64,000 nt of DNA from Planktophila turicensis (GCA_965234405.1 OZ248346.1); one strand, 5' to 3'. Positions 26,787 to 35,211 are shown, counted from the stretch's first letter. A program made the numbers and translations. Notes: generated by a model not told the origin, from the letters alone.

Positions 26787-27550
26787 TGCAATTTATTGAT
26801 GATGCAGAATTTCAGGTCGCTATCGATCTCGATGGCGGAGGAAAGATCACATCCATTAAATGGCGCGAGATGGAATTTACGGTTCCATTCCGCGGCAACT
26901 TCCTTTCCAACGGTTGGTATCCAATGGCTCCGTGGGCGGGGCGCATTCGTGATGGTTTGATTACATCTGGTTCTGGTATTGAACATCAGCTGCCTACAAA
27001 TATTGATCCACCGAATGCGATTCACGGTTTTGGTATCACTTCATCGTGGCAAGAGATCGGCCCGGGGCGCTCTTTATTGCATCTGCCAAAGCCGTATATG
27101 GGTGCAACAGTCGAACAGACAATTGAAGTTCTTGATGATGCAATTCGTTGGTCACTTGAATACGACGACAACGGATGCGATATCCCTGTCTGGCTAGGAA
27201 TGCATCCGTGGTTTGCGCGTGATCTAGAACGCGGCGGAGCGGCTGAAATCGAATTTAGCGCTGCAAAGATGTTAAAGCGTGGCTCTGATGGACTGCCAAC
27301 GGGTGAACTCATTTCACCAACGCCAGAGCCTTGGGATGATGCCTTTACGGAAGTTCGCGGAACTCCATCGGTAATTTGGGAAGATGTTGCCCGTATCGAT
27401 ATTGAATCCGATGCTCCGTGGTGGGTTGTCTATAACGAGGATCCAGATGGGGTTTGTATCGAGCCACAGACTGCGCCACCGGATGCGGCTAATTTAGGTA
27501 TTAGTGGTGAGAACTACATCGAAGCCCTATTCGTTTTCTCTCAAGGGTAA
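26786..27550 (+). CDS. Aldose 1-epimerase family protein
   Basis: 254 residues from ATG 26786, which shares its A with the preceding TGA. GalM-like beta-sandwich: SNGWYPMAPWAGRIRDG carries the sugar-binding Arg, INAIHGFG-like segment PPNAIHGFGITSSW holds the first catalytic His, WLGMHPWFARD the second, and CIEPQTAPPDA the catalytic Glu. Interconverts anomers of an aldose for the kinase encoded just before it. Probably used in sugar uptake metabolism. Confidence 0.9.
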   Translation: MQFIDDAEFQVAIDLDGGGKITSIKWREMEFTVPFRGNFLSNGWYPMAPWAGRIRDGLITSGSGIEHQLPTNIDPPNAIHGFGITSSWQEIGPGRSLLHLPKPYMGATVEQTIEVLDDAIRWSLEYDDNGCDIPVWLGMHPWFARDLERGGAAEIEFSAAKMLKRGSDGLPTGELISPTPEPWDDAFTEVRGTPSVIWEDVARIDIESDAPWWVVYNEDPDGVCIEPQTAPPDAANLGISGENYIEALFVFSQG

Positions 27551-27565
27551 ATAGAATCGGCTCTT

Positions 27566-28927
27566 ATGAGCACACAGATAAATCGCCAACACCTCAAAGA
27601 ACTTCGCGCAAAGGAAGAACAGCGCTTTCTTGATACCCATAAGAAATCTGCTGCAGCCTTTGAAGATTCGAAGAAGGTCATGCATGAAGGCGTGCCGATG
27701 TCATGGATGGCTAAGTGGCCAGGCTCGCATCCCGTATTTGTGAAGGAAGCTAAGGGTGCGCGCTTTACCGATGTTGATGGTCATACATATGTTGATTTCT
27801 GTTTGGGCGATACCGGGTCGATGACAGGTCACTCACCTGATGCGACTGTGGCTGCAATCCGTGAGCAGGTTGGTAAAGGCATTACAGCGATGTTGCCTAC
27901 CGAAGACGCTGCAATTGTCTCTGGGCTATTGAAAGAACGCTTTGGTCTGCCGTTGTGGCAATTCACTGTGTCAGCTACCGATGCGAATCGCCACGTAATT
28001 CGTTACTCACGCATGATCACAGGCCGTAGCAAGATTGTTGTAATCGATCGTTGCTATCACGGCTCTGTCGATGAAACTTTTGCAACTCTTGATGATGCTG
28101 GGTTTACAGTAAAACGTGAAGGAAATATTGGCGCGCCTGTTGATTTAGCCGAGACCACTCGCGTTGTTGAATTTAATGATTTAGCGGCGATGGAAAAAGC
28201 TCTTGCGCACGGTGATGTCGCAGCAATCTTGATGGAACCTGCGATGACCAATATCGGAATAGTTCTGCCGCAAGATGGTTACTTGGCTGGCGTGCAGGAA
28301 TTAGCAAAGAAGTACGGCACCTATTTAATTATCGATGAGACTCACACAATCTCTGTGGGTCCTGGTGGAATGACAAAGGCACTTGGTTTGAAGCCTGACT
28401 TCCTTACTATCGGTAAGGCACTAGCGGCCGGTATTCCAACTGGAACATTCGGGATGACTCAACAGATAGCGGATGCAATCAAGAAGATGGTGGAACTAGA
28501 AATCATCGACCTCGGTGGCATTGGTGGAACTCTTGCTGGAAATGCGCTTTCACTTGCTGCGATGAAGGCGACGCTCACTGAAGTTCTCACAGAGGCAAGC
28601 TTTGAACGAATGGTTGCTTTGGGTAATCGTTGGTGCGATGGCATTGATGCTGCGATTAAGGAATTTGATCTTGATTGGCACTGCAACCGTTTAGGTGCAC
28701 GCGGTGAGTACATCTTTAAAGGTAAGCAGCCTGTGACAGGTAAAGAAGCCGCTGATTCAGGTGATTTCGAACTCGAGCAGTACATTCACTTGCGCCTACT
28801 TAATGATGGCTATTTGATTACGCCGTTCCACAACATGGCTCTGATGTGTCCAGATACAACTGAGGCAGATGTCGATGGTCACACTGCAGCGTTTAGAACT
28901 ATGTGCGCGGAATTAAATAACTCCTAG
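27566..28927 (+). CDS. Class III PLP-dependent aminotransferase (GSA-aminomutase-like)
   Basis: 453 residues. Resembles glutamate-1-semialdehyde aminomutase-type class III enzymes: KGARFTDVDGHTYVDFCLGD, RYSRMITGRSKIVVIDRCYHG, LIIDETHTISVGPGG (PLP Asp/Glu) and TIGKALAAGIPTG with the PLP Lys at about residue 283. It has a substrate loop DFCLGDTGSMTGHSPD as in the family. True HemL is less likely because conserved SGTEA-type text is replaced by VSATDANRHVIR, so I keep the call general. TAGAAT ends eight bases before the ATG and no Shine-Dalgarno is seen. Confidence 0.82.
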   Translation: MSTQINRQHLKELRAKEEQRFLDTHKKSAAAFEDSKKVMHEGVPMSWMAKWPGSHPVFVKEAKGARFTDVDGHTYVDFCLGDTGSMTGHSPDATVAAIREQVGKGITAMLPTEDAAIVSGLLKERFGLPLWQFTVSATDANRHVIRYSRMITGRSKIVVIDRCYHGSVDETFATLDDAGFTVKREGNIGAPVDLAETTRVVEFNDLAAMEKALAHGDVAAILMEPAMTNIGIVLPQDGYLAGVQELAKKYGTYLIIDETHTISVGPGGMTKALGLKPDFLTIGKALAAGIPTGTFGMTQQIADAIKKMVELEIIDLGGIGGTLAGNALSLAAMKATLTEVLTEASFERMVALGNRWCDGIDAAIKEFDLDWHCNRLGARGEYIFKGKQPVTGKEAADSGDFELEQYIHLRLLNDGYLITPFHNMALMCPDTTEADVDGHTAAFRTMCAELNNS

Positions 28928-28959
28928 GTTGTGATTCGAGGGCTTATTCTCACCTTCAC

Positions 28960-29724
28960 CTAGTTGGAATTGGGATGAAATTCCATCCCATTCAGTTGTA
29001 TGTGAAATTCCCCTGCTTCTGTTTCAATCCAGAATCCGTTGCCTTTGTTACAGGTCGCTCTACAAAGTTTAAGAAGCTGTGCGATTTGAATACTCGAATT
29101 CTCCTTCAATGTTGTTTCATTCTTAATTTCACGTTTCAAATGTGAGGTTCCACCTTCTTGAGCCATTAATTCATAATCGCCACTAAAAATTCTTTTCAAG
29201 TTCACTCTGAGTAAGTTTATGCAGCTGCGAAGTTGTCGAGATTGCAATTCCTCTGAAGTCATCCAACTTGGAATGGGAAAAGTTTCTTGATAAAGAATTG
29301 CTCCTTCATCCACTCCAGCCGTCATTTGGTGAAGAGTTCCTCCACCGGCCGTCTCATCCATAATTGCCCAGAAACTCTGGTGAGAACCGCGATTGAAGGG
29401 AAGGGCAGATGGATGGGTATTAACACAAAATCTACTTGCAAGAAACTGTTCGGGGATGATTTCACCGAGACCCAAGGAAAGACCCAATAAATTTGGACCA
29501 CTAGTTTTTTGATAAAAATCAAGATCTTCCCATGGCCTTTTGTTACAGCTGATAAGTAATCCTGGGAATTTTTCTTTGAGATTTAATCTATTGGCGATTT
29601 GGGCTGCCCCTTCTCCGCCAATCGCAACCAAGGGCAAATCGTGTTCAAGAATGACTTGAACACAATCCGTACTATAAGCCGAGTCATCGCCCACCATTGC
29701 ATAGACTGCATGAAATGATTTCAA
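28960..29724 (-). CDS. Formyltransferase-family protein (probable amino-sugar N-formyltransferase)
   Basis: 254 residues. Contains the formyltransferase catalytic set: Asn and His in CVNTHPSALPFNRGSHQSFW and Asp in MTAGVDEGAILYQE, as in Fmt, PurN and sugar N-formyltransferases. It is too short for Fmt and lacks its C-terminal tRNA domain. The upstream gene on the same strand is a DegT sugar aminotransferase, so together they probably make an N-formylamino sugar from a nucleotide-linked keto sugar with 10-formyl-THF. TTG start, with AGGAA about nine bases before it. AT-rich, unlike the genes on both sides. Confidence 0.75.
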   Translation of the reverse strand: MKSFHAVYAMVGDDSAYSTDCVQVILEHDLPLVAIGGEGAAQIANRLNLKEKFPGLLISCNKRPWEDLDFYQKTSGPNLLGLSLGLGEIIPEQFLASRFCVNTHPSALPFNRGSHQSFWAIMDETAGGGTLHQMTAGVDEGAILYQETFPIPSWMTSEELQSRQLRSCINLLRVNLKRIFSGDYELMAQEGGTSHLKREIKNETTLKENSSIQIAQLLKLCRATCNKGNGFWIETEAGEFHIQLNGMEFHPNSN

Positions 29725-29781
29725 CTTAACATTTTCCTATCCACATCTAGTTTATTTGATTTCAGTAAAGGCATTAGTTAT

Positions 29782-30873
29782 TTAATTCTCGAATTCATTA
29801 AAGAAATCTTGCACAACTTCACACACGTAAGCTACCTGTTTATTAGAAATAGCAGGTCCCGATGGAAGATAAATTCCAGTTTTTGCATACATATCAGCAT
29901 TTGGCGTGCTTCCGAACCCGCCGAGATACTTTGCTTGCGACGTACTTGGATAGAATGGCCTTATTTCAACATTTCTAAATTTCGCAAATTCAATTAGTTT
30001 CTCTCTAGATTTTGTCACAGTCGCCTCAACGTATGGCCCGACTTCTCCACTGGGAAAATCTAATTCAATTAAACTAATGTGGGATGAATCCTTCAGTCCC
30101 TCACGGTAAAGATTCATCACCTCATTAGCCCTTTGAATTCTTTCAGCCAAATACTTTATTTGATTATTAGCTATTGCAGCGTGGAAATCTGTTAAACGAA
30201 AATTAAATCCAATTGACTCCCATTTCGCGGCAAAGGGATCCGCTGTTCCATGAATGCGCATGAGAGAAATCTTATTTCCCAAAGGTTGGCTGTTCGTGAC
30301 GCAAAATCCTCCCTGCCCGCTACCTACGATTTTTGCAATTGAAAGTGAGAAACATCCAATTTCTCCAAAAGTTCCTAATGGTTGATTCTTTATCTTACTT
30401 CCGAGTGCCTGCGCGGCGTCTTCAATCATAGGTAAATAATTCATTTTGCAAAATTGTAAAACTTTGAGAAATTCTCCGTGTCGACCATTCATGTGGACTA
30501 CAACCAAGGCTTTGCAATCTGGAGTGAATTTATCAATCAAGTCGGTGACTGAAATTACGGGAGAGTCAGCACGAACGTCTACATAAATTGGAATAGCCCC
30601 AAGAATTGCAATGGCATTTGCAGCTGCAATCCAACTTCGATCCTGCACGAGCACTTTGTCGCCACGACCGATTCCCAAAGCCATGAGAGAAATAAGAATT
30701 GCATCGCTTCCAGATGAAACGCCAATAGCGTATTTTACACCCAGCAAATCAACCAAAGTAGTTTCGAACTCTTCGCAGTATCTACCCATGCTAAAACTAC
30801 GTTGTTCGGCGACGCTCTTTACCAACAGGGGAATGTCCTCCCCCAAGTCGACTTGCCAGTATGGAACCTTCAT
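29782..30873 (-). CDS. DegT/DnrJ/EryC1 sugar aminotransferase
   Basis: 363 residues. PLP Asp in MIEDAAQALG and the Schiff-base Lys in SLSIAKIVGSGQGGF; the usual SFHxxKxxTxGEGG motif is altered but the Lys is kept. Aminates a nucleotide-linked keto sugar. TAGATT lies six bases before the ATG (complement of 30880-30885), so leaderless, and it leads the two-gene unit with the formyltransferase. The pair resembles surface-glycan genes but sits far from the main cluster, in an AT-rich islet between a class III aminotransferase and mshD. Confidence 0.85.
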   Translation of the reverse strand: MKVPYWQVDLGEDIPLLVKSVAEQRSFSMGRYCEEFETTLVDLLGVKYAIGVSSGSDAILISLMALGIGRGDKVLVQDRSWIAAANAIAILGAIPIYVDVRADSPVISVTDLIDKFTPDCKALVVVHMNGRHGEFLKVLQFCKMNYLPMIEDAAQALGSKIKNQPLGTFGEIGCFSLSIAKIVGSGQGGFCVTNSQPLGNKISLMRIHGTADPFAAKWESIGFNFRLTDFHAAIANNQIKYLAERIQRANEVMNLYREGLKDSSHISLIELDFPSGEVGPYVEATVTKSREKLIEFAKFRNVEIRPFYPSTSQAKYLGGFGSTPNADMYAKTGIYLPSGPAISNKQVAYVCEVVQDFFNEFEN

Positions 30874-30988
30874 AGTGTAAATCTACCTTGTCTGAAGGGT
30901 CTCACATGTGAACTAGAGTAAAATCTAATCGAATTCCATTATTTTCCAAATTCATTAATTCGACCTGGGAATTATTCGCTACGTGAAT

Positions 30989-31462
30989 CTAGAAAAATCT
31001 TAGTGACTGATACAAGCCCTTGCCTGCTTCGTTATCGTCATCGACATACAAGATTGATTGCTTGATGCCCTTTTCTTTCAGGTAAATAAGGCCTTCTGTG
31101 CAGACTGCTCGACCTATGCCTTTCCCTGATTCAGAGGGATCTACGCCAATTACATACAACTCACCGATGGGATCTTGATTGACGAATGCATTGTGAATCT
31201 TGGTCCAGCAGAAACCAACAATCTTGTCGTTGTGAACACATAGGAAGAACCCTTCGTTATCAAACCAAGGTTCAGCCATTCTGTTTTCGAGATCTGCCAT
31301 CGCCCAATTACCTTGGTCGGGGTGCTGAGCGAAGATGAGGTTATTCAGCTCTAGCCATGCTTCAGGGTGAACTTCGGGATTAAAGGTGATGAATTGGTAA
31401 CTGTGTTCGATGTGTGCGATGGGCTCTTGAAGAGAACGGTTGAGCTTAAGGATGTGGCGCAT
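30989..31462 (-). CDS. mshD: Mycothiol synthase-like GNAT acetyltransferase, shortened at both ends
   Basis: 157 residues against about 300 for MshD, which has two GNAT domains. The sequence matches only the linker and the C-terminal active domain: IFAQHPDQGNWAMADLENR, EPWFDNEGFFL, VGFCWTKIHN and the acetyl-CoA loop VDPSESGKGIGRAVC. MshD acetylates Cys-GlcN-Ins to mycothiol. The frame stops at LYQSLRFF, about ten or more residues before the usual end, where SLGF is normal. The next gene downstream is the AT-rich islet. Neighbourhood with a GlnR-like regulator upstream is the standard actinobacterial mshD context, and mshA is 5 kb away. Activity is uncertain because of the truncations. Confidence 0.75.
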   Translation of the reverse strand: MRHILKLNRSLQEPIAHIEHSYQFITFNPEVHPEAWLELNNLIFAQHPDQGNWAMADLENRMAEPWFDNEGFFLCVHNDKIVGFCWTKIHNAFVNQDPIGELYVIGVDPSESGKGIGRAVCTEGLIYLKEKGIKQSILYVDDDNEAGKGLYQSLRFF

Positions 31463-31464
31463 GG

Positions 31465-32178
31465 TTAAACGAGTTCAGAGATAGAAGTTTCCTTGCCACC
31501 GTTTTGTACGGTGAAGCGGTATCCGACGTTGCGGACAGTGCCGATGATTGATTCAAATTCAGGGCCGAGCTTTGAGCGAAGGCGACGGATGTGAACGTCG
31601 ACTGTGCGAGTTCCACCGAAGTAGTCATAGCCCCAGATCTCTTGAAGAAGCTGTGCGCGAGTAAAGACGCGACCTGGGTGTTGTGCGAGGTACTTCAGTA
31701 ATTCGAATTCCTTAAATGTTAAGTCAAGGGAAGTGCCCTTGATCTTGGCTGTGTAAGTATTTTCATCAATGACAACATCGCCTTGGCGGATTTCAGATGA
31801 TGTGGGATCAAGTGACTCAAGTTGCGCCGCATGTGCGCCAACTGCGATGCGGATACGCGCATCTACTTCTGCAGGTCCTGCAGTATCAAGGATGACATCG
31901 TTAACGCCCCAGTCTGCAGTGAATGCAGAGAGGCCGCCTTCAGTGGTGATTGCAATAATGGGCGCACCGACTCCGGTTGTTGAGAGAAGTCGTGTGAGTG
32001 ATTTTGCTGTTGGGAAATCGCGACGAGCATCGACAAAGACAACATCCATAAGTGGTGTATCAACGAGAACAGATGCTTCAAGTGGCATCACTTTGCAAGT
32101 GTGTTGCAAGAGGCCGAGAGCAGGAAGAACTTCTGCGCTCGCTCCTTGTGAATTAGTAAGTAGCAACACCTTGGCCAT
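31465..32178 (-). CDS. GlnR-like OmpR-family orphan response regulator
   Basis: 237 residues from ATG 32178 (MAKVLLLTNSQG), with TATTCT six bases upstream on the complement of 32185-32190; longer frames run into the thioredoxin gene. Receiver domain (about 1-115) with VVFVDARRD but without the usual acidic pocket and Lys, as in atypical GlnR/AfsQ-type receivers. Winged-helix C-terminal domain: TFKEFELLKYLAQHPGRVFTR, LLQEIWGYDYFGGTRTVDVHIRRLRSKL, GTVRNVGYRF. No kinase gene is adjacent. GlnR controls nitrogen genes in actinobacteria and lies next to mshD and a thioredoxin in Mycobacterium, as here. It ends two bases before the mshD ATG. Confidence 0.85.
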   Translation of the reverse strand: MAKVLLLTNSQGASAEVLPALGLLQHTCKVMPLEASVLVDTPLMDVVFVDARRDFPTAKSLTRLLSTTGVGAPIIAITTEGGLSAFTADWGVNDVILDTAGPAEVDARIRIAVGAHAAQLESLDPTSSEIRQGDVVIDENTYTAKIKGTSLDLTFKEFELLKYLAQHPGRVFTRAQLLQEIWGYDYFGGTRTVDVHIRRLRSKLGPEFESIIGTVRNVGYRFTVQNGGKETSISELV

Positions 32179-32195
32179 TGTGTGAGAATACTCTT
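32179..32195. promoter_or_regulatory. Overlapping divergent -10 elements of glnR-like and thioredoxin genes
   Basis: Only 17 bases separate the two starts. The same AGAAT core reads as TATTCT six bases before the glnR ATG and as GAGAAT six bases before the thioredoxin GTG, so the two leaderless promoters overlap and should compete. Confidence 0.5.
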
Positions 32196-32609
32196 GTGAA
32201 AACGTATCTACCACTCGCGATTGTGCTGGTCCTTGCATCGGCATATGGCTTCTGGTGGAAGCGTAAAGAGGGCGCGATTCGCTCGAATAAAGCTATTCCG
32301 GGCCATCGCTTGAGCGCTGATGTCTTGGGCGAGGCTCTGGGATCACGAGCCACTATGGTGCAGTTCTCATCAGCTTTCTGTACACCGTGCAGAGCTACCC
32401 ATTCATTGTTGTCTCAGATGGTCATTCCAATGAACGATGTGAAGCATGTGCAGATCGATGCCGAGTCACATCTTGAATTGGTCCGTGAATTAGATATTCG
32501 CTCAACTCCGACGACTTTGTTTATCAACAAGGACGGCATTGAAGTAGGGCGTGCTGCGGGCACACCTAAGCGTGAGCAAGTTCTGGCTGCGCTCGCTGCC
32601 ATTCAGTAA
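32196..32609 (+). CDS. Membrane-anchored thioredoxin-like protein
   Basis: 137 residues from GTG 32196. One N-terminal membrane helix (LPLAIVLVLASAYGFWW), then a thioredoxin fold with active site Cys62-Thr-Pro-Cys65 in FSSAFCTPCRA and the cis-Pro loop STPTTLFI. The topology is not certain: a Lys/Arg-rich stretch after the helix suggests the domain may stay inside. Its position after glnR/mshD and before DUF4395 matches the Mycobacterium thiX context; it may work in thiol redox. Confidence 0.85.
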   Translation: MKTYLPLAIVLVLASAYGFWWKRKEGAIRSNKAIPGHRLSADVLGEALGSRATMVQFSSAFCTPCRATHSLLSQMVIPMNDVKHVQIDAESHLELVRELDIRSTPTTLFINKDGIEVGRAAGTPKREQVLAALAAIQ

Positions 32610-32665
32610 TTACTGCGAATTGTTCGCAACTCGCATATGTCGGGGCGGTTCTCTACCCTTCAACC

Positions 32666-33112
32666 ATGTCTGAAGTCCTTGATAACAAAGATGTGCAGAA
32701 GATCTATATCGATGCACGTGGTCCACGCTTTTCAGCAAGCATCACAACAATTGTTCTTGCGATTGCGCTCGTTACCCAAAATAAGTGGGTACTTGTTGCA
32801 CAGGGACTTGTCTTCTTAATCGGTGCAACTCGTGGTCCGCAGTTCACTCCATACGGATTGATCTTCAAGAACGTTATTCGTCCGCGCCTTAACAAGGTTG
32901 CTCCAACTGAAGATGTTCGCCCACCGAAGTTTGCGCAGGCTGTTGGATTTGGTTTTGCATTGGTCGGATCCATTGGCGCATTTGCTGGAGTAGATGCAGT
33001 CTTCACTGTGGCCGTTGGGTTTGCGCTGGCTGCCGCGTTTCTCAATGCGGCATTTAATTACTGCCTAGGTTGCGAGATGTATCTGCTGGGCTTGCGTTTT
33101 ACTTCGAAGTAA
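32666..33112 (+). CDS. DUF4395 membrane protein
   Basis: 148 residues with about four membrane segments. Family marks: IDARGPRFSASITTIVLAIAL at the start and the C-terminal NYCLGCEMYLLGLRF with a CxxC pair. Often next to a thioredoxin or rhodanese in actinobacteria, as here, so a thiol or sulfur-relay role is suspected but not known. TACCCT lies six bases before the ATG. Confidence 0.82.
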   Translation: MSEVLDNKDVQKIYIDARGPRFSASITTIVLAIALVTQNKWVLVAQGLVFLIGATRGPQFTPYGLIFKNVIRPRLNKVAPTEDVRPPKFAQAVGFGFALVGSIGAFAGVDAVFTVAVGFALAAAFLNAAFNYCLGCEMYLLGLRFTSK

Positions 33113-33138
33113 CCGAGATAAGAAAGTAGACTTCAAAC

Positions 33139-33546
33139 ATGGCTGAAAAACACGAACTCCACGAAAAGGGCTTACGCCTTACTCCGCAGCGCGAACTTGT
33201 TTTGTCTGCTGTTCGTGCGTTGGGACATGCGACACCTGAAGAAGTTGCCGAGAAGGTGCGCCAGACACATCCTGGTATCAACCTCTCAACTGTTTATCGC
33301 AACCTTGAAACACTTGAAAACGTTGGCCTTGTTCAGCACACACACCTTGGACACGGTGGAGCGACGTATCACGCAGCTGAGGAGCTCACGCACTTGCACC
33401 TTGTCTGCGGTACTTGCGGATCTGTAGGAGACGCACCAATCGATGTTGCAGCGAACTTCGTGCAGAATCTTTCTGATGACTACGGCTTTAAGACCGATGT
33501 CACGCACTTTGCCATCTATGGCACCTGTGCTGCCTGCGTTAAATAG
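33139..33546 (+). CDS. Fur-family metal- or peroxide-responsive regulator
   Basis: 135 residues. Winged helix in GLRLTPQRELVLSAVRALGHATPEEV and STVYRNLETLENVGLV, then the metal-binding dimer domain with HLHLVCGTCG and the C-terminal CAAC giving the structural Zn site, plus THLHLVC and DVTHFAIYGTC histidines for the regulatory metal. Could be Fur, Zur or PerR; the sequence alone does not decide. TAGACT six bases before the ATG (33127-33132): leaderless. Confidence 0.9.
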   Translation: MAEKHELHEKGLRLTPQRELVLSAVRALGHATPEEVAEKVRQTHPGINLSTVYRNLETLENVGLVQHTHLGHGGATYHAAEELTHLHLVCGTCGSVGDAPIDVAANFVQNLSDDYGFKTDVTHFAIYGTCAACVK

Positions 33547-33579
33547 CAGTTATCACCTGGCGCTCGTAGACTTACGAGC

Positions 33580-34485
33580 ATGACAGCCGTATTTGTTGAA
33601 GAAGGCCCCGATAAGGGCGCTATCTGGCATTTCGGTGAACCGAATAAAGAACAACGCGCGCTTGCCGAAGGTAAAGCGTGGGCAGATTTATCTCATCTTT
33701 CAGTGATTGCAATTTCAGGTGAAGATCGCCTGAAGTGGTTACATGATTTAACGACACAGTACTTAGTTGATTTCGGTGCAGGTACCTGGACATCAGCGAT
33801 GGTCTTGGATCCGCAGGGACATGTTGAGTATCAATTCAATGTAGTTGATGACGGAACTTCTTCTTACCTTGTGATGGACCCACACTTTGTTGAAGGTCTA
33901 TCTGCTTACCTGAACAAGATGCGATTTATGTTGCGCGTTGAAGTACGAGACGCAACCGAAGATTTTGCAGTGATGCGCGCCCCTGGTGTTGCTAATGAAA
34001 TTGGTGGGCCGTTTGCTTTGGTACCGCGTGCAGAACTTGAAGAGATGAAATCTGCATTTGATTCAACTGCAATGCAGGTTGGTACATGGGCACTGGATGC
34101 AGAACGAGTTGCTGCAGGACGCCCACGACATGGGATTGATACTGACTTTAAGACGATTCCCAATGAGCTCGGTGTATTAAACGGTGCGGTCCATATGAAT
34201 AAGGGTTGCTACCGCGGGCAAGAGACTGTGGCAAAGATTTATAACTTAGGCAAGCCACCGCGTCGTTTGGTGATGTTGCACCTTGATGGCCATGCTGTTG
34301 TGATGCCACCGTCAGGAACTCCTGTCATGAACGGTGAAGTCCAAGTTGGTTTCCTAGGTACCGTGGCTCGCCATCATGAATTGGGTCCGATTGCTCTTGC
34401 GATTGTTAAGCGCAATACGCCAGTTGATGCGCAGCTCACCGTTGAAGGAGTGGCTGCCGCACAACAGATCATCGTGGAGGCGTAA
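33580..34485 (+). CDS. ygfZ: YgfZ/GcvT-like folate-binding protein
   Basis: 301 residues. The family signature K-GCYRGQE-V is MNKGCYRGQETVAKI with Cys near residue 209. YgfZ uses tetrahydrofolate and assists repair or assembly of some Fe-S enzymes. GEDRLKWLHDLTTQ at about 47-60 is the GcvT-like N-terminal segment. TAGACT lies seven bases before the ATG. The stop is directly followed by a 24-codon ORF. The gene order Fur-YgfZ-nitrobindin is actinobacterial. Confidence 0.92.
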   Translation: MTAVFVEEGPDKGAIWHFGEPNKEQRALAEGKAWADLSHLSVIAISGEDRLKWLHDLTTQYLVDFGAGTWTSAMVLDPQGHVEYQFNVVDDGTSSYLVMDPHFVEGLSAYLNKMRFMLRVEVRDATEDFAVMRAPGVANEIGGPFALVPRAELEEMKSAFDSTAMQVGTWALDAERVAAGRPRHGIDTDFKTIPNELGVLNGAVHMNKGCYRGQETVAKIYNLGKPPRRLVMLHLDGHAVVMPPSGTPVMNGEVQVGFLGTVARHHELGPIALAIVKRNTPVDAQLTVEGVAAAQQIIVEA

Positions 34486-34560
34486 GTGAAATTTCTTGGT
34501 CAACTCTTTCTTGTCTCACTGGCATGCCTTGCAATCATGTGGGCTGTTCGTAAGTTCTAG
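34486..34560 (+). CDS. Very small predicted membrane peptide (24 residues)
   Basis: GTG 34486 follows the ygfZ TAA directly, with GGAGG at 34476-34480 as ribosome site. The product is almost one membrane helix: LFLVSLACLAIMWAV between a Lys at position 2 and a basic RKF end. It fills the space before the next small gene. Too short for homology by eye; the good ribosome site, basic flanks and packing argue that it is real. Function unknown. Confidence 0.5.
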   Translation: MKFLGQLFLVSLACLAIMWAVRKF

Positions 34561-34576
34561 CCGTTACTCTTAGCCC

Positions 34577-34711
34577 ATGGAGCTCTTCACAACTGTGGTA
34601 CTGGCGCTAGTCGCACTTGTTGTGGGTGTGGGGCTCGTTATTTATGGGATCCGCGGTACTCGCGAATCTCAGGCACGCGATGGACGTACATATAAGAGAG
34701 GCAGGCTCTAA
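34577..34711 (+). CDS. Small single-helix membrane protein (44 residues)
   Basis: ATG 34577 with TACTCT six bases upstream (34565-34570). An N-terminal helix TVVLALVALVVGVGLVIYGI is followed by a basic, polar tail RGTRESQARDGRTYKRGRL. The TAA overlaps the ATG of the nitrobindin gene (TAATG), so the two are coupled. Similar tiny proteins are common in actinobacterial genomes but I do not know a name. Probably real by promoter and overlap. Confidence 0.65.
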   Translation: MELFTTVVLALVALVVGVGLVIYGIRGTRESQARDGRTYKRGRL

Positions 34712-35211
34712 TGGCCTTCACAATTCCCGAAGGACTACATCCTGATCTCAATCCGCTTGCGTGGATGATCGGTACTTGGCGCGGTAAGGGCCGTGGTGAA
34801 TATCCAACGATTGAAACCTTTGAATATGCGCATGAAGTGGTCTTTAACCACGATGGTCGCCCATTTATGAATTACTACTCACGTTCATGGATCATCGATA
34901 AAGATGGCGAAATCATTCGTCCGGCGGCATCAGAAGCTGGTTTCTGGCGCGTGAAAGAAAACAAAGTCTTGGAAGTTGTTATCTCGCATAACACTGGCAT
35001 TACTGAAGGTTGGGTCGGACAGTTTGATGGCCCAAAGATTCAGTTGGTAATGGATCAAGGTTATTCAGCGCCATCAGCAAAGATTGTTACAGCAGGCGTG
35101 CGTTTATACGGTCTTGTTGAAGGTGAATTGTTCTTTGCTTATGACATGGCTGCTGAAGGACAAGAACTTCAGGCACATATCTGGTCAACTCTCGAGCGTC
35201 AGAGCGAATAA
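34711..35211 (+). CDS. Nitrobindin / peroxynitrite isomerase family (DUF1794)
   Basis: 166 residues, FABP-like heme-binding beta-barrel. Family marks: MIGTWRGKGRGEYPTI near 19-34 and the C-terminal HIWSTLERQ, whose His is the expected heme ligand (His155 in the Mycobacterium protein). Converts peroxynitrite to nitrate in characterised members. Coupled by TAATG to the small membrane gene; asparaginase follows directly. Confidence 0.88.
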   Translation: MAFTIPEGLHPDLNPLAWMIGTWRGKGRGEYPTIETFEYAHEVVFNHDGRPFMNYYSRSWIIDKDGEIIRPAASEAGFWRVKENKVLEVVISHNTGITEGWVGQFDGPKIQLVMDQGYSAPSAKIVTAGVRLYGLVEGELFFAYDMAAEGQELQAHIWSTLERQSE

